Positions 17,765 through 25,937 of a stretch of DNA of 35,164 nucleotides are shown piece by piece. This stretch comes from DASYRM01 sp036004405 (GTDB lineage: Bacteria; Acidobacteriota; Vicinamibacteria; Vicinamibacterales; UBA2999): assembly GCA_036004405.1 (NCBI GenBank), contig DASYRM010000097.1, forward strand, positions 1 through 35,164, written 5' to 3'. The translations under genes were made by a program, and so were the position numbers. The notes under the pieces are model-generated. The model made no database searches, had not been told where the DNA came from, and saw nothing but the letters and a program-made list of their open reading frames with translations. Positions within the stretch are counted from its first letter, which is position 1, and every line of letters starts with the position of its first letter.

Positions 17765-18229
17765 ATGCTGTACCTGCTGCTCGAGGTCGCCGGCCAGCAC
17801 TACGCCGTCGAGGCGACGCGCGTCGTCGAAGTGCTGCCGCTCGTGCAGGTCACGGTCATTCCGCGGGCGCCGACCGAAGTGGCGGGCGTCTTCAGCTTCC
17901 GCGGCCGGCCGGTACCGCTCATCGATCTGCGGCGCCTGACCCTGCGGCGGCCGGCGCGCCCCAAGTTCAGCACCCGCATCATCCTGGTGAGCGATCGCGC
18001 CGAGGACGGCGCCGAGCATCTGCTCGGCATCATCGCCGAGCGCGTCACCGAGACCACGCGCCGTGCGCCCGACGACTTCAAGGACACCGGCTTCAGCAAC
18101 GCCGCGACGCCGTATCTTGGCGGTGTGGCCACGACCGCCGATGGCCTGGTCCAGCGCCTTGACGTACAGCGCCTGCTTCCGCCGGCCACGCGGGAGATGC
18201 TCTTCGCGTCCGCGTCCACCTCCGCCTGA
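17765..18229 (+). CDS. CheW-like adaptor (WspB position)
   Basis: A 154-residue protein consisting of one CheW domain, recognised from LLLEVAGQHYAVEATRVVEVLP, then VAGVFSFRGRPVPLIDLRRL and LLGIIAERVTE. It couples the receptor at 15643 to the CheA-like kinase at 20110. It starts two bases after the receptor stop and is followed by the CheR gene after seven bases. Its position, second in the A-B-C-D-E-F order, corresponds to WspB. Two CheW proteins in one operon are typical of Wsp systems. Confidence 0.88.
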   Translation: MLYLLLEVAGQHYAVEATRVVEVLPLVQVTVIPRAPTEVAGVFSFRGRPVPLIDLRRLTLRRPARPKFSTRIILVSDRAEDGAEHLLGIIAERVTETTRRAPDDFKDTGFSNAATPYLGGVATTADGLVQRLDVQRLLPPATREMLFASASTSA

Positions 18230-18236
18230 CGCTGTC

Positions 18237-19454
18237 ATGGCTGCAGCCGAGATCGTTCAGCTCCTGCGGGAGACGATCGGCTTGGATCCCGACTCGATCG
18301 GGCAGCCGGCCGTCGAGCGCGCGATCCAGGAGCGCCAGGCGGCCAACGGCCTGAGCGACGCCCGGGCATACTCGGCGCGCGTCCTGACGTCGAAGGACGA
18401 GCTGCAGGCGCTCGTCGAGTCGGTCGTCGTGGCCGAGACGTGGTTCTTCCGCGATCCCGGCGCATTCGACGCGCTCTCTGCCGTCGTCCGCCACGGCGCG
18501 CTGCCGATGGCGATGGAGCCGCTGCGGCTGCTCAGCGTGCCTTCGTCCACCGGGGAGGAGCCCTACTCGATCGCGATGGCGCTGCTCGACGCGGGCGTGC
18601 CTTCGGCGCGCTTTCAGGTGGACGCGATGGACGTGAGCCAGGTCGCGCTCGAGCGGGCGGCCGCGGCGGTGTACGGCCGCAATTCGTTCCGCGGCGCCGG
18701 CACGCTCGGTCGTGAGCACCACTTCGAGAGCGCGTCCGGCGGGCGCCGCGTCTGCGAGCGCGTGCGGCGGCAGGTGCGCTTCCGTCACGGCAATCTGCTG
18801 GCGTCGCCGTTCGTGCCGGGCCGCGACCGCTTCGATATCATTTTCTGCCGCAACCTGCTGATCTACTTCGATCGCCCGACGCAGAATCGCGTCGTCGACG
18901 AGCTCGGCGCGCTGCTCAAGCCGGAGGGGCTGCTCTCCGTCGGCTCGTCGGAAGGCGGCCTGGCGCTGTCGCTCGGCTACGTCTCGGCGAAGCTGCCGAT
19001 GGCGTTCGCCTTCCGCCGGGCCCCGGTGTTGCGGCCGCCGCGTCCCACGCCGGCCCGCCCGGCGCCGGTCACACCGCCCCTGCGGGCTCTTCCCGTCGCG
19101 CCCGCGCCCGTGCCCGCGCCAGTGCCACCGATCGAGGCGCCGGCCCATTCGCTCGATGACGCGCGGCGTCTCGCCAACGAGGGTCACTTCGAAGAGGCGG
19201 TGAGCGTCTGCGAGGCCTGCCTGGGCGCCGTGGGGCCCTCGGCTGACCTCTTCTGCCTGCTCGGCATCGTGCGCGACGCGCTCGGCCGCGCCGACGAGGC
19301 CGAGGCGACGTTGCGTAAGGCCCTCTATCTCGATCCGCGGCACGAGGAGGCGGTGACGCACCTGGCGCTGCTGGTCGAGCGGCGCGGCGGCGACGCCGAA
19401 GCCAAGGTGCTGTGGAGCCGCGCGCGCCGCCTGGCCGGTGGAGAAGCGCGATGA
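18237..19454 (+). CDS. CheR-TPR methyltransferase (WspC-like)
   Basis: A 405-residue protein. CheR occupies about residues 1-260; the SAM-binding stretch is PSSTGEEPYSIAMAL (about 102-116) and the C-terminal motif is IIFCRNLLIYFD. A Pro/Ala-rich linker (about 265-300) leads to TPR repeats (about 305-400: ARRLANEGHFEEAVSVCE, then LGRADEAEATLRKALYLDP). It transfers methyl groups from SAM to glutamates on the receptor. CheR fused to TPR is the WspC layout. ATG at 18237 is chosen because the reading frame before it overlaps the CheW gene. The last bases overlap the next gene (ATGA). Confidence 0.9.
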   Translation: MAAAEIVQLLRETIGLDPDSIGQPAVERAIQERQAANGLSDARAYSARVLTSKDELQALVESVVVAETWFFRDPGAFDALSAVVRHGALPMAMEPLRLLSVPSSTGEEPYSIAMALLDAGVPSARFQVDAMDVSQVALERAAAAVYGRNSFRGAGTLGREHHFESASGGRRVCERVRRQVRFRHGNLLASPFVPGRDRFDIIFCRNLLIYFDRPTQNRVVDELGALLKPEGLLSVGSSEGGLALSLGYVSAKLPMAFAFRRAPVLRPPRPTPARPAPVTPPLRALPVAPAPVPAPVPPIEAPAHSLDDARRLANEGHFEEAVSVCEACLGAVGPSADLFCLLGIVRDALGRADEAEATLRKALYLDPRHEEAVTHLALLVERRGGDAEAKVLWSRARRLAGGEAR

Positions 19455-20113
19455 GCGAGCAGCCGGTGAACGACTGCTGGAACCGCATCGGCGTCCGCGG
19501 CGACGTCACGTGCCCGGAGCTGCAGCGGTACGTGCACTGTCACAACTGCCCGGTCCACGCCGCGGCGGCGCTGGCCCTGCTCGATCACGAGCCGCCGGCC
19601 GGCACGCACGCCGGCTGGACGGCCCACTTCTCCGAGCCGCTGGCGACGGTCACCGGCGGCACCCGGGCGCTGTTCGTCTTCCGCATCGGCCATGCCTGGC
19701 TCGCGATGCCCACCGATCTCGTGGCCGAAGTGGCGCCGGAGCGCGCCATTCACACGCTGCCGCACCGGCGCCGCGACGCCGTTCTCGGTGTGGTCAACGT
19801 GCACGGCGCGCTCATCGTGTGCCTGTCGCTCGGGGCGGTGCTCGGATTCGACGCCGCGCCTTCGGGCGCCACCGAACGGCAATTTGCCCGCGGCCGCATG
19901 CTGATGCTGCGCCACCGCGAGACGCGGGCCGCCTGCCCGGTGGACGAGGTGAGCGGTCTCCATCGCGTCGAGCCCGCGGCGCTCGTCGATACCCCGGCCG
20001 CCATCGCCGGGGCGCGTACCTGTGTGACGCAGGTCTGGACGTGGCGCGACCACACCGTGGGCGTGCTCGACCAGGCGCTGCTCGAACAGGCCATCCGCCG
20101 GAGCCTCGGATGA
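19451..20113 (+). CDS. CheW-like adaptor with Cys-rich N-terminus (WspD-like)
   Basis: A 220-residue protein with a CheW domain from about residue 65 (LFVFRIGHAWLAMPTDLVAEV, then VVNVHGALIVCLSLG). Before it lies an N-terminal extension with four cysteines, Cys9, Cys21, Cys30 and Cys33, in CWNRIG, VTCPEL and HCHNCPVH. I recall a similar Cys-containing start in WspD-type CheW proteins, so it is probably a family trait and could bind a metal or an Fe-S cluster. It begins in an ATGA overlap with the CheR gene and ends in one with the CheA gene. It is presumed to link receptor and kinase together with the first CheW. Confidence 0.88.
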   Translation: MSEQPVNDCWNRIGVRGDVTCPELQRYVHCHNCPVHAAAALALLDHEPPAGTHAGWTAHFSEPLATVTGGTRALFVFRIGHAWLAMPTDLVAEVAPERAIHTLPHRRRDAVLGVVNVHGALIVCLSLGAVLGFDAAPSGATERQFARGRMLMLRHRETRAACPVDEVSGLHRVEPAALVDTPAAIAGARTCVTQVWTWRDHTVGVLDQALLEQAIRRSLG

Positions 20114-22317
20114 GCGCCGACCTGTCGATGCTCGATCTCTTCCGGCTCGAGGCCGAGGGGCAGGGGCAGGCGCTGGTGTCGGGCCTGCTGGCGCTCGAGC
20201 ACGATCACAGGGCGGCCGACCACCTCGACGCCTGCATGCGGGCGGCCCACTCGCTCAAAGGCGCGGCGCGCATCGTCGGTCTGACCGCGGGCGTCGAGGT
20301 CGCGCACGCGCTCGAGGACTGCTTCGTGGCGGCGCAGGCAGGCACGATTGTGCTTGGCCAGGCCCAGATCGATCGATTGCTCGAGGGCGTGGAGCTGCTG
20401 CTGCGGATCGCCAAGACGGACGAGCACGAGGTCGACGTCTGGGAAGGGGCGCGCCAGCCCGAGATCGAGGCCTGCCGTGCGTCGCTGCGCACCGTGCTCG
20501 AGCCGAACGCCGCCGAACAGCCGCTTCCGGCCGCCGTTCAGGCCGCCACCGCCGCTCCGGCCGCCGCCGCCGGCGACGAGCGGGTCGTCCGCGTCACCGC
20601 CGAGAGCTTCAACCGCCTGTTCGGCCTGGCCAGCGATTCGCTGATCAAGGGCCGCTGGGTCGGACCGTTCTCGCAGTCGCTGGTGCGGCTGAAGCGGCTG
20701 CATCACGAGGCGTCCGCGAGCGTCGATCGGATCCGCGACGGGCTGCCCGCGACGGCCGACGAGCACACCCGCACCGCGCTCGCCGAGGCCCAGCGCCAGC
20801 TCTCCGAGTGCCAGCAGCTGCTCGCGGATCGCCTGGTGGCGCTCGACTGGTTCGACCGCCGGGCGCAGAACGGCCTGCAGCGCCTCTACGACGAAGCGCT
20901 CGCCTGCCGCATGCGGCCGTTTCGCGACGGCACGCAGCCGCTGCCACTGCTCGTGCGCACGGTGGCGCGGTCGCTCGGCAAGCGGGTGACGCTGCGCATC
21001 GAAGGCGAGGGGACGCAGGTCGATCGCGATCTGCTCAGCCGGCTCGACGCACCGCTCGGCCACCTGCTGCGCAACGCCATCGATCACGGCATCGAGTCGC
21101 CCGACGAGCGCCGTGCGGCCGGCAAGCCGGAAGAGGGCACGCTGCGCCTCGAGGCACGGCACAGCGCGGGTCGGCTCCACATCACGCTGAGCGACGACGG
21201 CCGCGGAGTGGATCTGGAGGGGCTGCGCGCGCGCATCGTCGCGCGCAACCTGATCAACGCCGAGGCCGCGCAGGCCCTGAGCGAGGCCGAGCTGCTCGAG
21301 TTCCTCTTCCTCCCCGGCTTCACGCTCAAGAACACGGTGTCCGACATCTCGGGGCGCGGCGTCGGCCTCGACGCCGTGCGCGACATGGTCACGCAGGTGC
21401 GCGGCACGGTTCGCGTGACGACGACGCGCGGTGCGGGCACGCAGTTCCGGCTGCAGCTCCCCGTCACGCTGTCGGTCCTGCGCGGACTGATTGTCGAAGT
21501 GGGCGGCGAGCCTTACGCGTTTCCGCTCTCGGGGGTGACGCGCGCGCTGCAATTGCCGCTCGACCGGGTGGCGCGGCTGGAGGGCCGGCAGCATTTCGAC
21601 CTCGACGGCCGGCGGGTCGGCCTGGTGTCGGCGCACCAGGTGTTCGGCCTTGCTGAGCGGACGTCGGCGGCCGACACGCATGCCGTGGTCGTGGTCGGCG
21701 AGGGCGTGCAGGCCTGCGGCGTGGTCGTGGACCGTTTCCTCGGCGAGCGGGAGCTGGTCGTGCAGCCGCTCGACCCGCTGCTCGGCAAGATCAAGGACAT
21801 CTCGGCGGGCGCACTGCTCGACGACGGTGCGCCGGTGCTGATCGTGGACGTCGAGGATCTGCTGCGCTCGGTGGCCAAGCTGGCGAGCGACGGCCGCCTC
21901 GCGGCGCCTGAGCCCGCCGCCGCGGCGCCGCGGCCGGGGCGCAAACGGGTGCTGGTCGTGGACGACTCGCTGACGGTGCGCGAGCTGGAACGCAAGGTCC
22001 TGGTGCATCACGGCTACGACGTCGACGTCGCCGTGGACGGCATGGACGGCTGGAACGCCGTGCGCGCCGGCGGCTTCGACCTCGTGGTGACCGACGTGGA
22101 CATGCCGCGCATGGACGGCATCGAGCTGGTGTCGCTCATCACCGGCGACCCGCAGCTGCGCTCCACGCCGGTCATGATCGTGTCCTACAAGGATCGCGAG
22201 GAGGATCGCCGCCGCGGCCTGGAGGCCGGCGCCGCCTACTACCTCACCAAAGGCAGCTTCCACGACGAGACGCTCGTGCAGGCCGTGGTCGATCTCATCG
22301 GCGAGGCGCGGTCATGA
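20110..22317 (+). CDS. CheA-REC hybrid kinase (WspE-like)
   Basis: A 735-residue hybrid chemotaxis kinase. The Hpt domain has His47 in AAHSLKGAARIVG. The dimerisation and ATPase region is at about 200-460, with LLRNAIDHGIESPDERRAAG, SDDGRGVD and DISGRGVGLDAVRD. A CheW-like regulatory domain follows (about 465-600: LRGLIVEVGGEPYAFPL). A C-terminal receiver (about 612-735) has VVDDS, Asp in VVTDVDMPRMDG and Lys in YYLTKG. It autophosphorylates at His47 and should serve its own receiver, the REC-Hpt protein at 14840 and possibly CheB. The receiver fused to CheA is characteristic of WspE. It overlaps both neighbours by ATGA. Confidence 0.92.
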   Translation: MSADLSMLDLFRLEAEGQGQALVSGLLALEHDHRAADHLDACMRAAHSLKGAARIVGLTAGVEVAHALEDCFVAAQAGTIVLGQAQIDRLLEGVELLLRIAKTDEHEVDVWEGARQPEIEACRASLRTVLEPNAAEQPLPAAVQAATAAPAAAAGDERVVRVTAESFNRLFGLASDSLIKGRWVGPFSQSLVRLKRLHHEASASVDRIRDGLPATADEHTRTALAEAQRQLSECQQLLADRLVALDWFDRRAQNGLQRLYDEALACRMRPFRDGTQPLPLLVRTVARSLGKRVTLRIEGEGTQVDRDLLSRLDAPLGHLLRNAIDHGIESPDERRAAGKPEEGTLRLEARHSAGRLHITLSDDGRGVDLEGLRARIVARNLINAEAAQALSEAELLEFLFLPGFTLKNTVSDISGRGVGLDAVRDMVTQVRGTVRVTTTRGAGTQFRLQLPVTLSVLRGLIVEVGGEPYAFPLSGVTRALQLPLDRVARLEGRQHFDLDGRRVGLVSAHQVFGLAERTSAADTHAVVVVGEGVQACGVVVDRFLGERELVVQPLDPLLGKIKDISAGALLDDGAPVLIVDVEDLLRSVAKLASDGRLAAPEPAAAAPRPGRKRVLVVDDSLTVRELERKVLVHHGYDVDVAVDGMDGWNAVRAGGFDLVVTDVDMPRMDGIELVSLITGDPQLRSTPVMIVSYKDREEDRRRGLEAGAAYYLTKGSFHDETLVQAVVDLIGEARS

Positions 22318-23348
22318 GAATCGGCATCGTGGACGAGGCGCGCCGGGCCGAGGTCCTGAAGCGCGCAATCCTGCTCGGGGCCGAGCACGAGGTGTCATGG
22401 CTCGCCGACAGCGAGCCCGCGCTCGCGGAGCAGTGCGCCGCCGGGGTGCCGGACCTGGTGCTGGTCAACGTCGATCTGCGGTCGGTAGATGGGCTCGCGG
22501 CGACACGCCGGCTGGTCCGCGACGCCCGCAGCGCCGTGCTGGTCACCGTGGCGGGTCAGGCGGATCCGGCGCGCGTGTTCGAGGCCATCGGTCATGGCGC
22601 GCTCGATGCCGTGGCGTTGAACGACGCCGCCGACGTCGCCGGAATCGCGGCGGTGCTGCTGCCGAAGATCGCCGCGATGGCCCGCTGGATTGGCAAGACC
22701 GGCGCCAAGGGCGGCGCGCTTGCGTCCGCCGCCGCCGATCGCGGCGCTGCGTGCCACCGGCTGATCGCGATCGGCGCATCGGCGGGCGGTCCCGCAGCGC
22801 TGTCCGTGGTGCTCGCCGGGCTGCCGCGGACGCTGCCGGCGGGCGTCGTGGTCGTGCAGCATCTGGGCGAGGACTTCACCGAGGGCGTGGCCGAGTGGCT
22901 GCAGCGAAGCACCTTGCTCGAGGTGCGGGTGGCGCGCGAAGGCGATCGGCCGTCGGCCGGCACCGTGCTCGTGGCCGGCGGCAACGACCACCTGATTTTC
23001 AAGAGCCCGGGCCGGCTGGGCTATACGCCGGAGCCGCGCGAGAAGATCTACCGGCCCTCGATCGACGTGTTCTTCCAGAGCGTCTGCCGGCTCTGGCGCG
23101 GATCGGCGGTTGGCGTGCTGCTCACCGGCATGGGCCGCGACGGCGCGCAAGGGCTGCAGGCGCTGCGCGCGCAGGGTTTCCACACCATCGCTCAGGACGA
23201 AGCGACATGCGCGGTCTACGGCATGCCGAAGGCCGCGGCCGCATTGAATGCCGCGGTGGACATCCTGCCACTCGATCGCATCTCCGGCCGCATCAAAGAT
23301 GCGGTCACGGCACCCGTGCGCACGCGGCGGCCGCCCTCTCGTACGTAG
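22314..23348 (+). CDS. CheB-like methylesterase with degenerate receiver (WspF position)
   Basis: A 344-residue protein. The methylesterase domain (about 150-335) has the catalytic Ser in IGASAGGP, His in VVVQHLGEDF and Asp in LLTGMGRDG, so it should remove methyl groups from receptor glutamates. The N-terminal receiver is degenerate: where CheB and WspF have the phospho-acceptor Asp, this protein has Asn52 (DLVLVNVDLRSVDG), and the usual LTKP lysine motif is missing. Methylesterase activity therefore may not depend on phosphorylation, unlike known WspF. The TAG stop is embedded in a palindrome shared with the convergent metallothionein-like gene. Confidence 0.88.
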   Translation: MRIGIVDEARRAEVLKRAILLGAEHEVSWLADSEPALAEQCAAGVPDLVLVNVDLRSVDGLAATRRLVRDARSAVLVTVAGQADPARVFEAIGHGALDAVALNDAADVAGIAAVLLPKIAAMARWIGKTGAKGGALASAAADRGAACHRLIAIGASAGGPAALSVVLAGLPRTLPAGVVVVQHLGEDFTEGVAEWLQRSTLLEVRVAREGDRPSAGTVLVAGGNDHLIFKSPGRLGYTPEPREKIYRPSIDVFFQSVCRLWRGSAVGVLLTGMGRDGAQGLQALRAQGFHTIAQDEATCAVYGMPKAAAALNAAVDILPLDRISGRIKDAVTAPVRTRRPPSRT

Positions 23349-23382
23349 AGGCGGACCTGAAAGATCCGCCTGCCCTCTACGT
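23343..23382. terminator. Palindrome holding both stop codons of convergent genes
   Basis: ACGTAGAG (23343-23350) pairs perfectly with CTCTACGT (23375-23382), and inside it GCGGA pairs with TCCGC. The TAG of the cheB-like gene (23346-23348) and the TAG of the minus-strand metallothionein-like gene (23379-23377) are mirror images within the outer stem. It probably serves as a bidirectional 3' end and resembles the repeat at 7697-7718. Confidence 0.6.
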
Positions 23383-23523
23383 CCCGCAGCCGGGGTGCTT
23401 GCAGTCGCAGTGCAGCTCGATGATGTCGCGGGCTTCTTTGCAATGCTCGCTGCAGTACTTCCCGAAGGGCCCACCCTTGGGAACTGTGCAGCTGCACGCG
23501 GGGTGCGCGCACTTGTTATCCAT
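23377..23523 (-). CDS. Small metallothionein-like protein
   Basis: A 48-residue protein with nine cysteines and several histidines: CAHPACSC near the start, YCSEHC in the middle and CDCKHPGC at the end. The order CxHxxCxC, GxYCSxxC, LxCxCxHxxC is that of bacterial metallothioneins (SmtA/BmtA type), which bind Zn, Cd or Cu. The start is ATG at 23523 with a good ribosome-binding site, GGAGG (23528-23532), four bases away. It is shorter than cyanobacterial SmtA (about 56 residues). No SmtB-type repressor gene is adjacent. The hybrid kinase with a His-rich membrane domain ends upstream (23706), leaving a 182-base gap that should hold the promoter. Confidence 0.85.
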   Translation of the reverse strand: MDNKCAHPACSCTVPKGGPFGKYCSEHCKEARDIIELHCDCKHPGCGT

Positions 23524-23650
23524 CACGCCTCCGGCACGCGGTCCGCACGGCAGTGTCTGGCAAACCGCCTTGACGCCGGTTCGCGACCGGTGAGCTCACA
23601 CGAGTCGGGGACCGGTCAGGGGGATGAGGGCAGTCTGCGCGCCTCCAGGA

Positions 23651-23664
23651 GAGTTTGCAAACTC
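23651..23664. promoter_or_regulatory. Perfect 14-base palindrome upstream of the metallothionein gene
   Basis: GAGTTTGCAAACTC is a perfect, AT-containing palindrome in GC-rich DNA, 128 bases before the metallothionein-like start on the minus strand. It could be an operator for a dimeric regulator. No promoter elements can be placed with confidence around it. Confidence 0.3.
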
Positions 23665-23675
23665 AGCCAGATTAG

Positions 23676-23705
23676 GGCGGGTGAGGCCGGTAAGCCTTAC
23701 CCGCC
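23676..23705 (-). terminator. Hairpin directly after the hybrid kinase gene
   Basis: GGCGGGTGAGGC (23676-23687) pairs with GCCTTACCCGCC (23694-23705), 12 pairs with one G-T wobble and a 6-base loop. It begins at the base next to the TAA stop of the minus-strand kinase gene. There is no T-run. It is a probable 3' end of the kinase/thioredoxin-like operon. Confidence 0.55.
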
Positions 23706-25937
23706 TTAGTCCTGTCGCAAAGCGTTGGCGAAGACCGAGGCGATGCGGCCGGCATCGGCCGGCGCCACGCGCTCGAGGCAGCGGCGCAGGTCGGCCATCA
23801 TCACGGGTTTGGAGATGAAGTCGTCCATCCCGGCGTCGAGGCACTCCTGGCGCTGGCCTGGCATGGCGCTGGCGCTCACGCCGATGATCGGCGTGGCGCT
23901 GATGGGCTTTTCCATCTGACGCACGGCGCGCGCAAACTCGAAGCCGTTCATGAACGGCATCCGGCAGTCGAGCAGGATCACGTCATAGGGAAGCTGGCGG
24001 ACGAGGTCCAGCGCCTCGCGCCCGTTGCCGGATACGTCCACACGCCAGCCGAGCTTTTCGAGCATCTTGACGGCGACGCGCTGGTTCGTGGTGTCGTCCT
24101 CGACCACCAGCACGCGCCGGCGCGTGGGCGCGACGGCTTCGTCCGCGCCGCTCGGCACGCCGGCGATGGCGGCGCGGGTCACGACGGTGGCCGACGTCCC
24201 TGACTGGTGCGCGTTCCACGCGGCCCGCAGCACCTCGAGCAGCGCCGAGGGGCGAGCCGGCTTGACGAGCGCCGCGGCGAAGCCGGCGCCGGCGAGCGCG
24301 GTCGAATCGAGCCGCCGCGACACCGACGACAAATAGACCAGCATGGTGCCGGCGATGAGCGCATCGCGCTTGATGTCGGCCCCCAGCGCGGCGCCGTCCT
24401 GGGCCGGCATCCGGCCGTCGACGAGCGCGATGTCGTAGGCGTTGCCGCCCCGCGCGGCTTCGCGCAGCATGAGGAGCGCGTCGGCCCCCGAAGCGGCCAT
24501 CGACGCACGCATGCCGGCCCGCACCAACTGCTCGTGGAGGGCCTCACGCGCCGGTTCGCAGTCGTCGATGACCAGCGCCCGCAGCCCCTCGAGATCCGGG
24601 GCTGACACAGGCACTGCCGGCTGCGCGTCGAGTACGACGCACGCCTCGAAGGTCGAGCCGGCGCCGGGGGTGCTCGTGACCGTCAGCGTTCCTTCCATCA
24701 GCTCGGCGAGGCGCTTCGAAATCGCCAGGCCCAGGCCGGTGCCTCCGTAGCGGTTGGCCGTGGATGCGTCCGCCTGGCCGTAGTCCTGGAACAGCCGGAC
24801 CCGCGCCTGGGGCGCGATGCCGATCCCGGTGTCGGTGACGGCGATGCCGATCGTCGCCCGCGAGCTGGATCGGCCGGCCAGCCGCACGTGCACCCGCACG
24901 TAGCCGTGGCTGGTGAACTTGACGGCGTTGCTCAGCAGGTTGAGCACGATCTGCCGGATGCGGCCGGCATCGCCCGTCACCTGGCGGGGCACGTCCGCAT
25001 CCACCGTGATCACGAGGTCGAGCCCCTTGCCGTCGGCGCGGAAGGACACGAGATCGCACGCCTCTTCGAGCGCAACCATGAGGTCGAACTCCGCGATCTC
25101 GAGATCGAGCTTGCCCGCTTCGATCTTCGACAGGTCGAGGATGTCGTTGATGATCGTCAGGAGCGAGTTGGCCGACGTGCGCACGGTCTCGCTGTACTCG
25201 CGCTGCTCCGCCGACAGCGGTGTATCCAGCAGCAGGCCGGTCATGCCGATCACGCCGTTCATCGGCGTGCGGATCTCGTGGCTCATGCTGGCGAGGAAGC
25301 GGCTCTTGGCGTGCGTCGCCTCTTCGGCCTTGCGCTTGGCGTCGTCGAGCTCGAGCCGCCGGCCGTAGTCCTGCAGCGTGCGCTGCCGCAACAGGTGGGC
25401 CCAGTAGCCGCAGATGCCCACCTGCATCAGAGCGATGCCGAAGTGAAAGAACAGCTTCAGCATCGTGACCGTCGGCACTTCGAAGAAGTAGAGCTGCACG
25501 CCCGAGTTGTGGAGCACCGCGAACAGGATGTGCTGCGCGATGATCAGGAGCGCGCCCGGCCACATGCTCACCCAGTCCTGGTAGAGGATCATCAGGGTGA
25601 AGGCGGTGAAGAACCAGAAGTGCATCTCCGCCAGGCCGTGCATCTGGTAGATGTGGAGCGCCACGAACGTCTGCAGCGAGATGCCCGCCACGCAGCGCGT
25701 GATGAAGTGGCGCGGCAGCAGGACGACGCTCACCAGGAACATCAACGCGCCGGCGCCGCCCACGATCAACGTCGTCGGCCAGGTGTCGTACATCGGCGCC
25801 AGCGCCAGGGCGATGAGGAAGTGCGCGGCGACGAACCCCATCATCAGGCGATCGGCACGGGCGTAGATCCCGTCCATCACCGTTCGCGTTTCGTCTGGAG
25901 TGAGCGGGCGATCGTCGACGAGCGCGTGGTGGCTCAT
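23706..25937 (-). CDS. Hybrid histidine kinase with His-rich membrane domain and two receivers
   Basis: A 743-residue protein. Residues about 32-182 form six or so membrane helices with a distinctive set of histidines: His95, His100, His106 (EMHFWFF), His136 (AQHILFAVLH), His143 and His165. This MHFxFF/QHxLF pattern recurs in sensor domains of other kinases, MCPs and GGDEF proteins, and may bind a metal or heme (inference). Then come HisKA with His220 in MSHEIRTPMNG, HATPase (about 330-450, NLLSNAVKFT, GGTGLGLA), REC1 (Asp in ALVDGRMP, Lys in LVKPARP) and REC2 (Asp in ILLDCRMP, Lys in ISKPV). Both receivers look functional, but there is no Hpt, so an external one is needed. The start overlaps the stop of the upstream thioredoxin-like gene (ATGA), implying linked function. 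Confidence 0.9.
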   Translation of the reverse strand: MSHHALVDDRPLTPDETRTVMDGIYARADRLMMGFVAAHFLIALALAPMYDTWPTTLIVGGAGALMFLVSVVLLPRHFITRCVAGISLQTFVALHIYQMHGLAEMHFWFFTAFTLMILYQDWVSMWPGALLIIAQHILFAVLHNSGVQLYFFEVPTVTMLKLFFHFGIALMQVGICGYWAHLLRQRTLQDYGRRLELDDAKRKAEEATHAKSRFLASMSHEIRTPMNGVIGMTGLLLDTPLSAEQREYSETVRTSANSLLTIINDILDLSKIEAGKLDLEIAEFDLMVALEEACDLVSFRADGKGLDLVITVDADVPRQVTGDAGRIRQIVLNLLSNAVKFTSHGYVRVHVRLAGRSSSRATIGIAVTDTGIGIAPQARVRLFQDYGQADASTANRYGGTGLGLAISKRLAELMEGTLTVTSTPGAGSTFEACVVLDAQPAVPVSAPDLEGLRALVIDDCEPAREALHEQLVRAGMRASMAASGADALLMLREAARGGNAYDIALVDGRMPAQDGAALGADIKRDALIAGTMLVYLSSVSRRLDSTALAGAGFAAALVKPARPSALLEVLRAAWNAHQSGTSATVVTRAAIAGVPSGADEAVAPTRRRVLVVEDDTTNQRVAVKMLEKLGWRVDVSGNGREALDLVRQLPYDVILLDCRMPFMNGFEFARAVRQMEKPISATPIIGVSASAMPGQRQECLDAGMDDFISKPVMMADLRRCLERVAPADAGRIASVFANALRQD

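Noticed and set aside
15340..17766. 808-codon minus-strand open frame opposite the MCP gene.
   Set aside because: Same composition artefact; the MCP signalling hairpin is on the plus strand.
19750..22263. 837-codon minus-strand open frame opposite the CheA-like gene.
   Set aside because: Arg/His/Gln-rich and motif-free; the plus strand encodes a full CheA-REC with all catalytic boxes.
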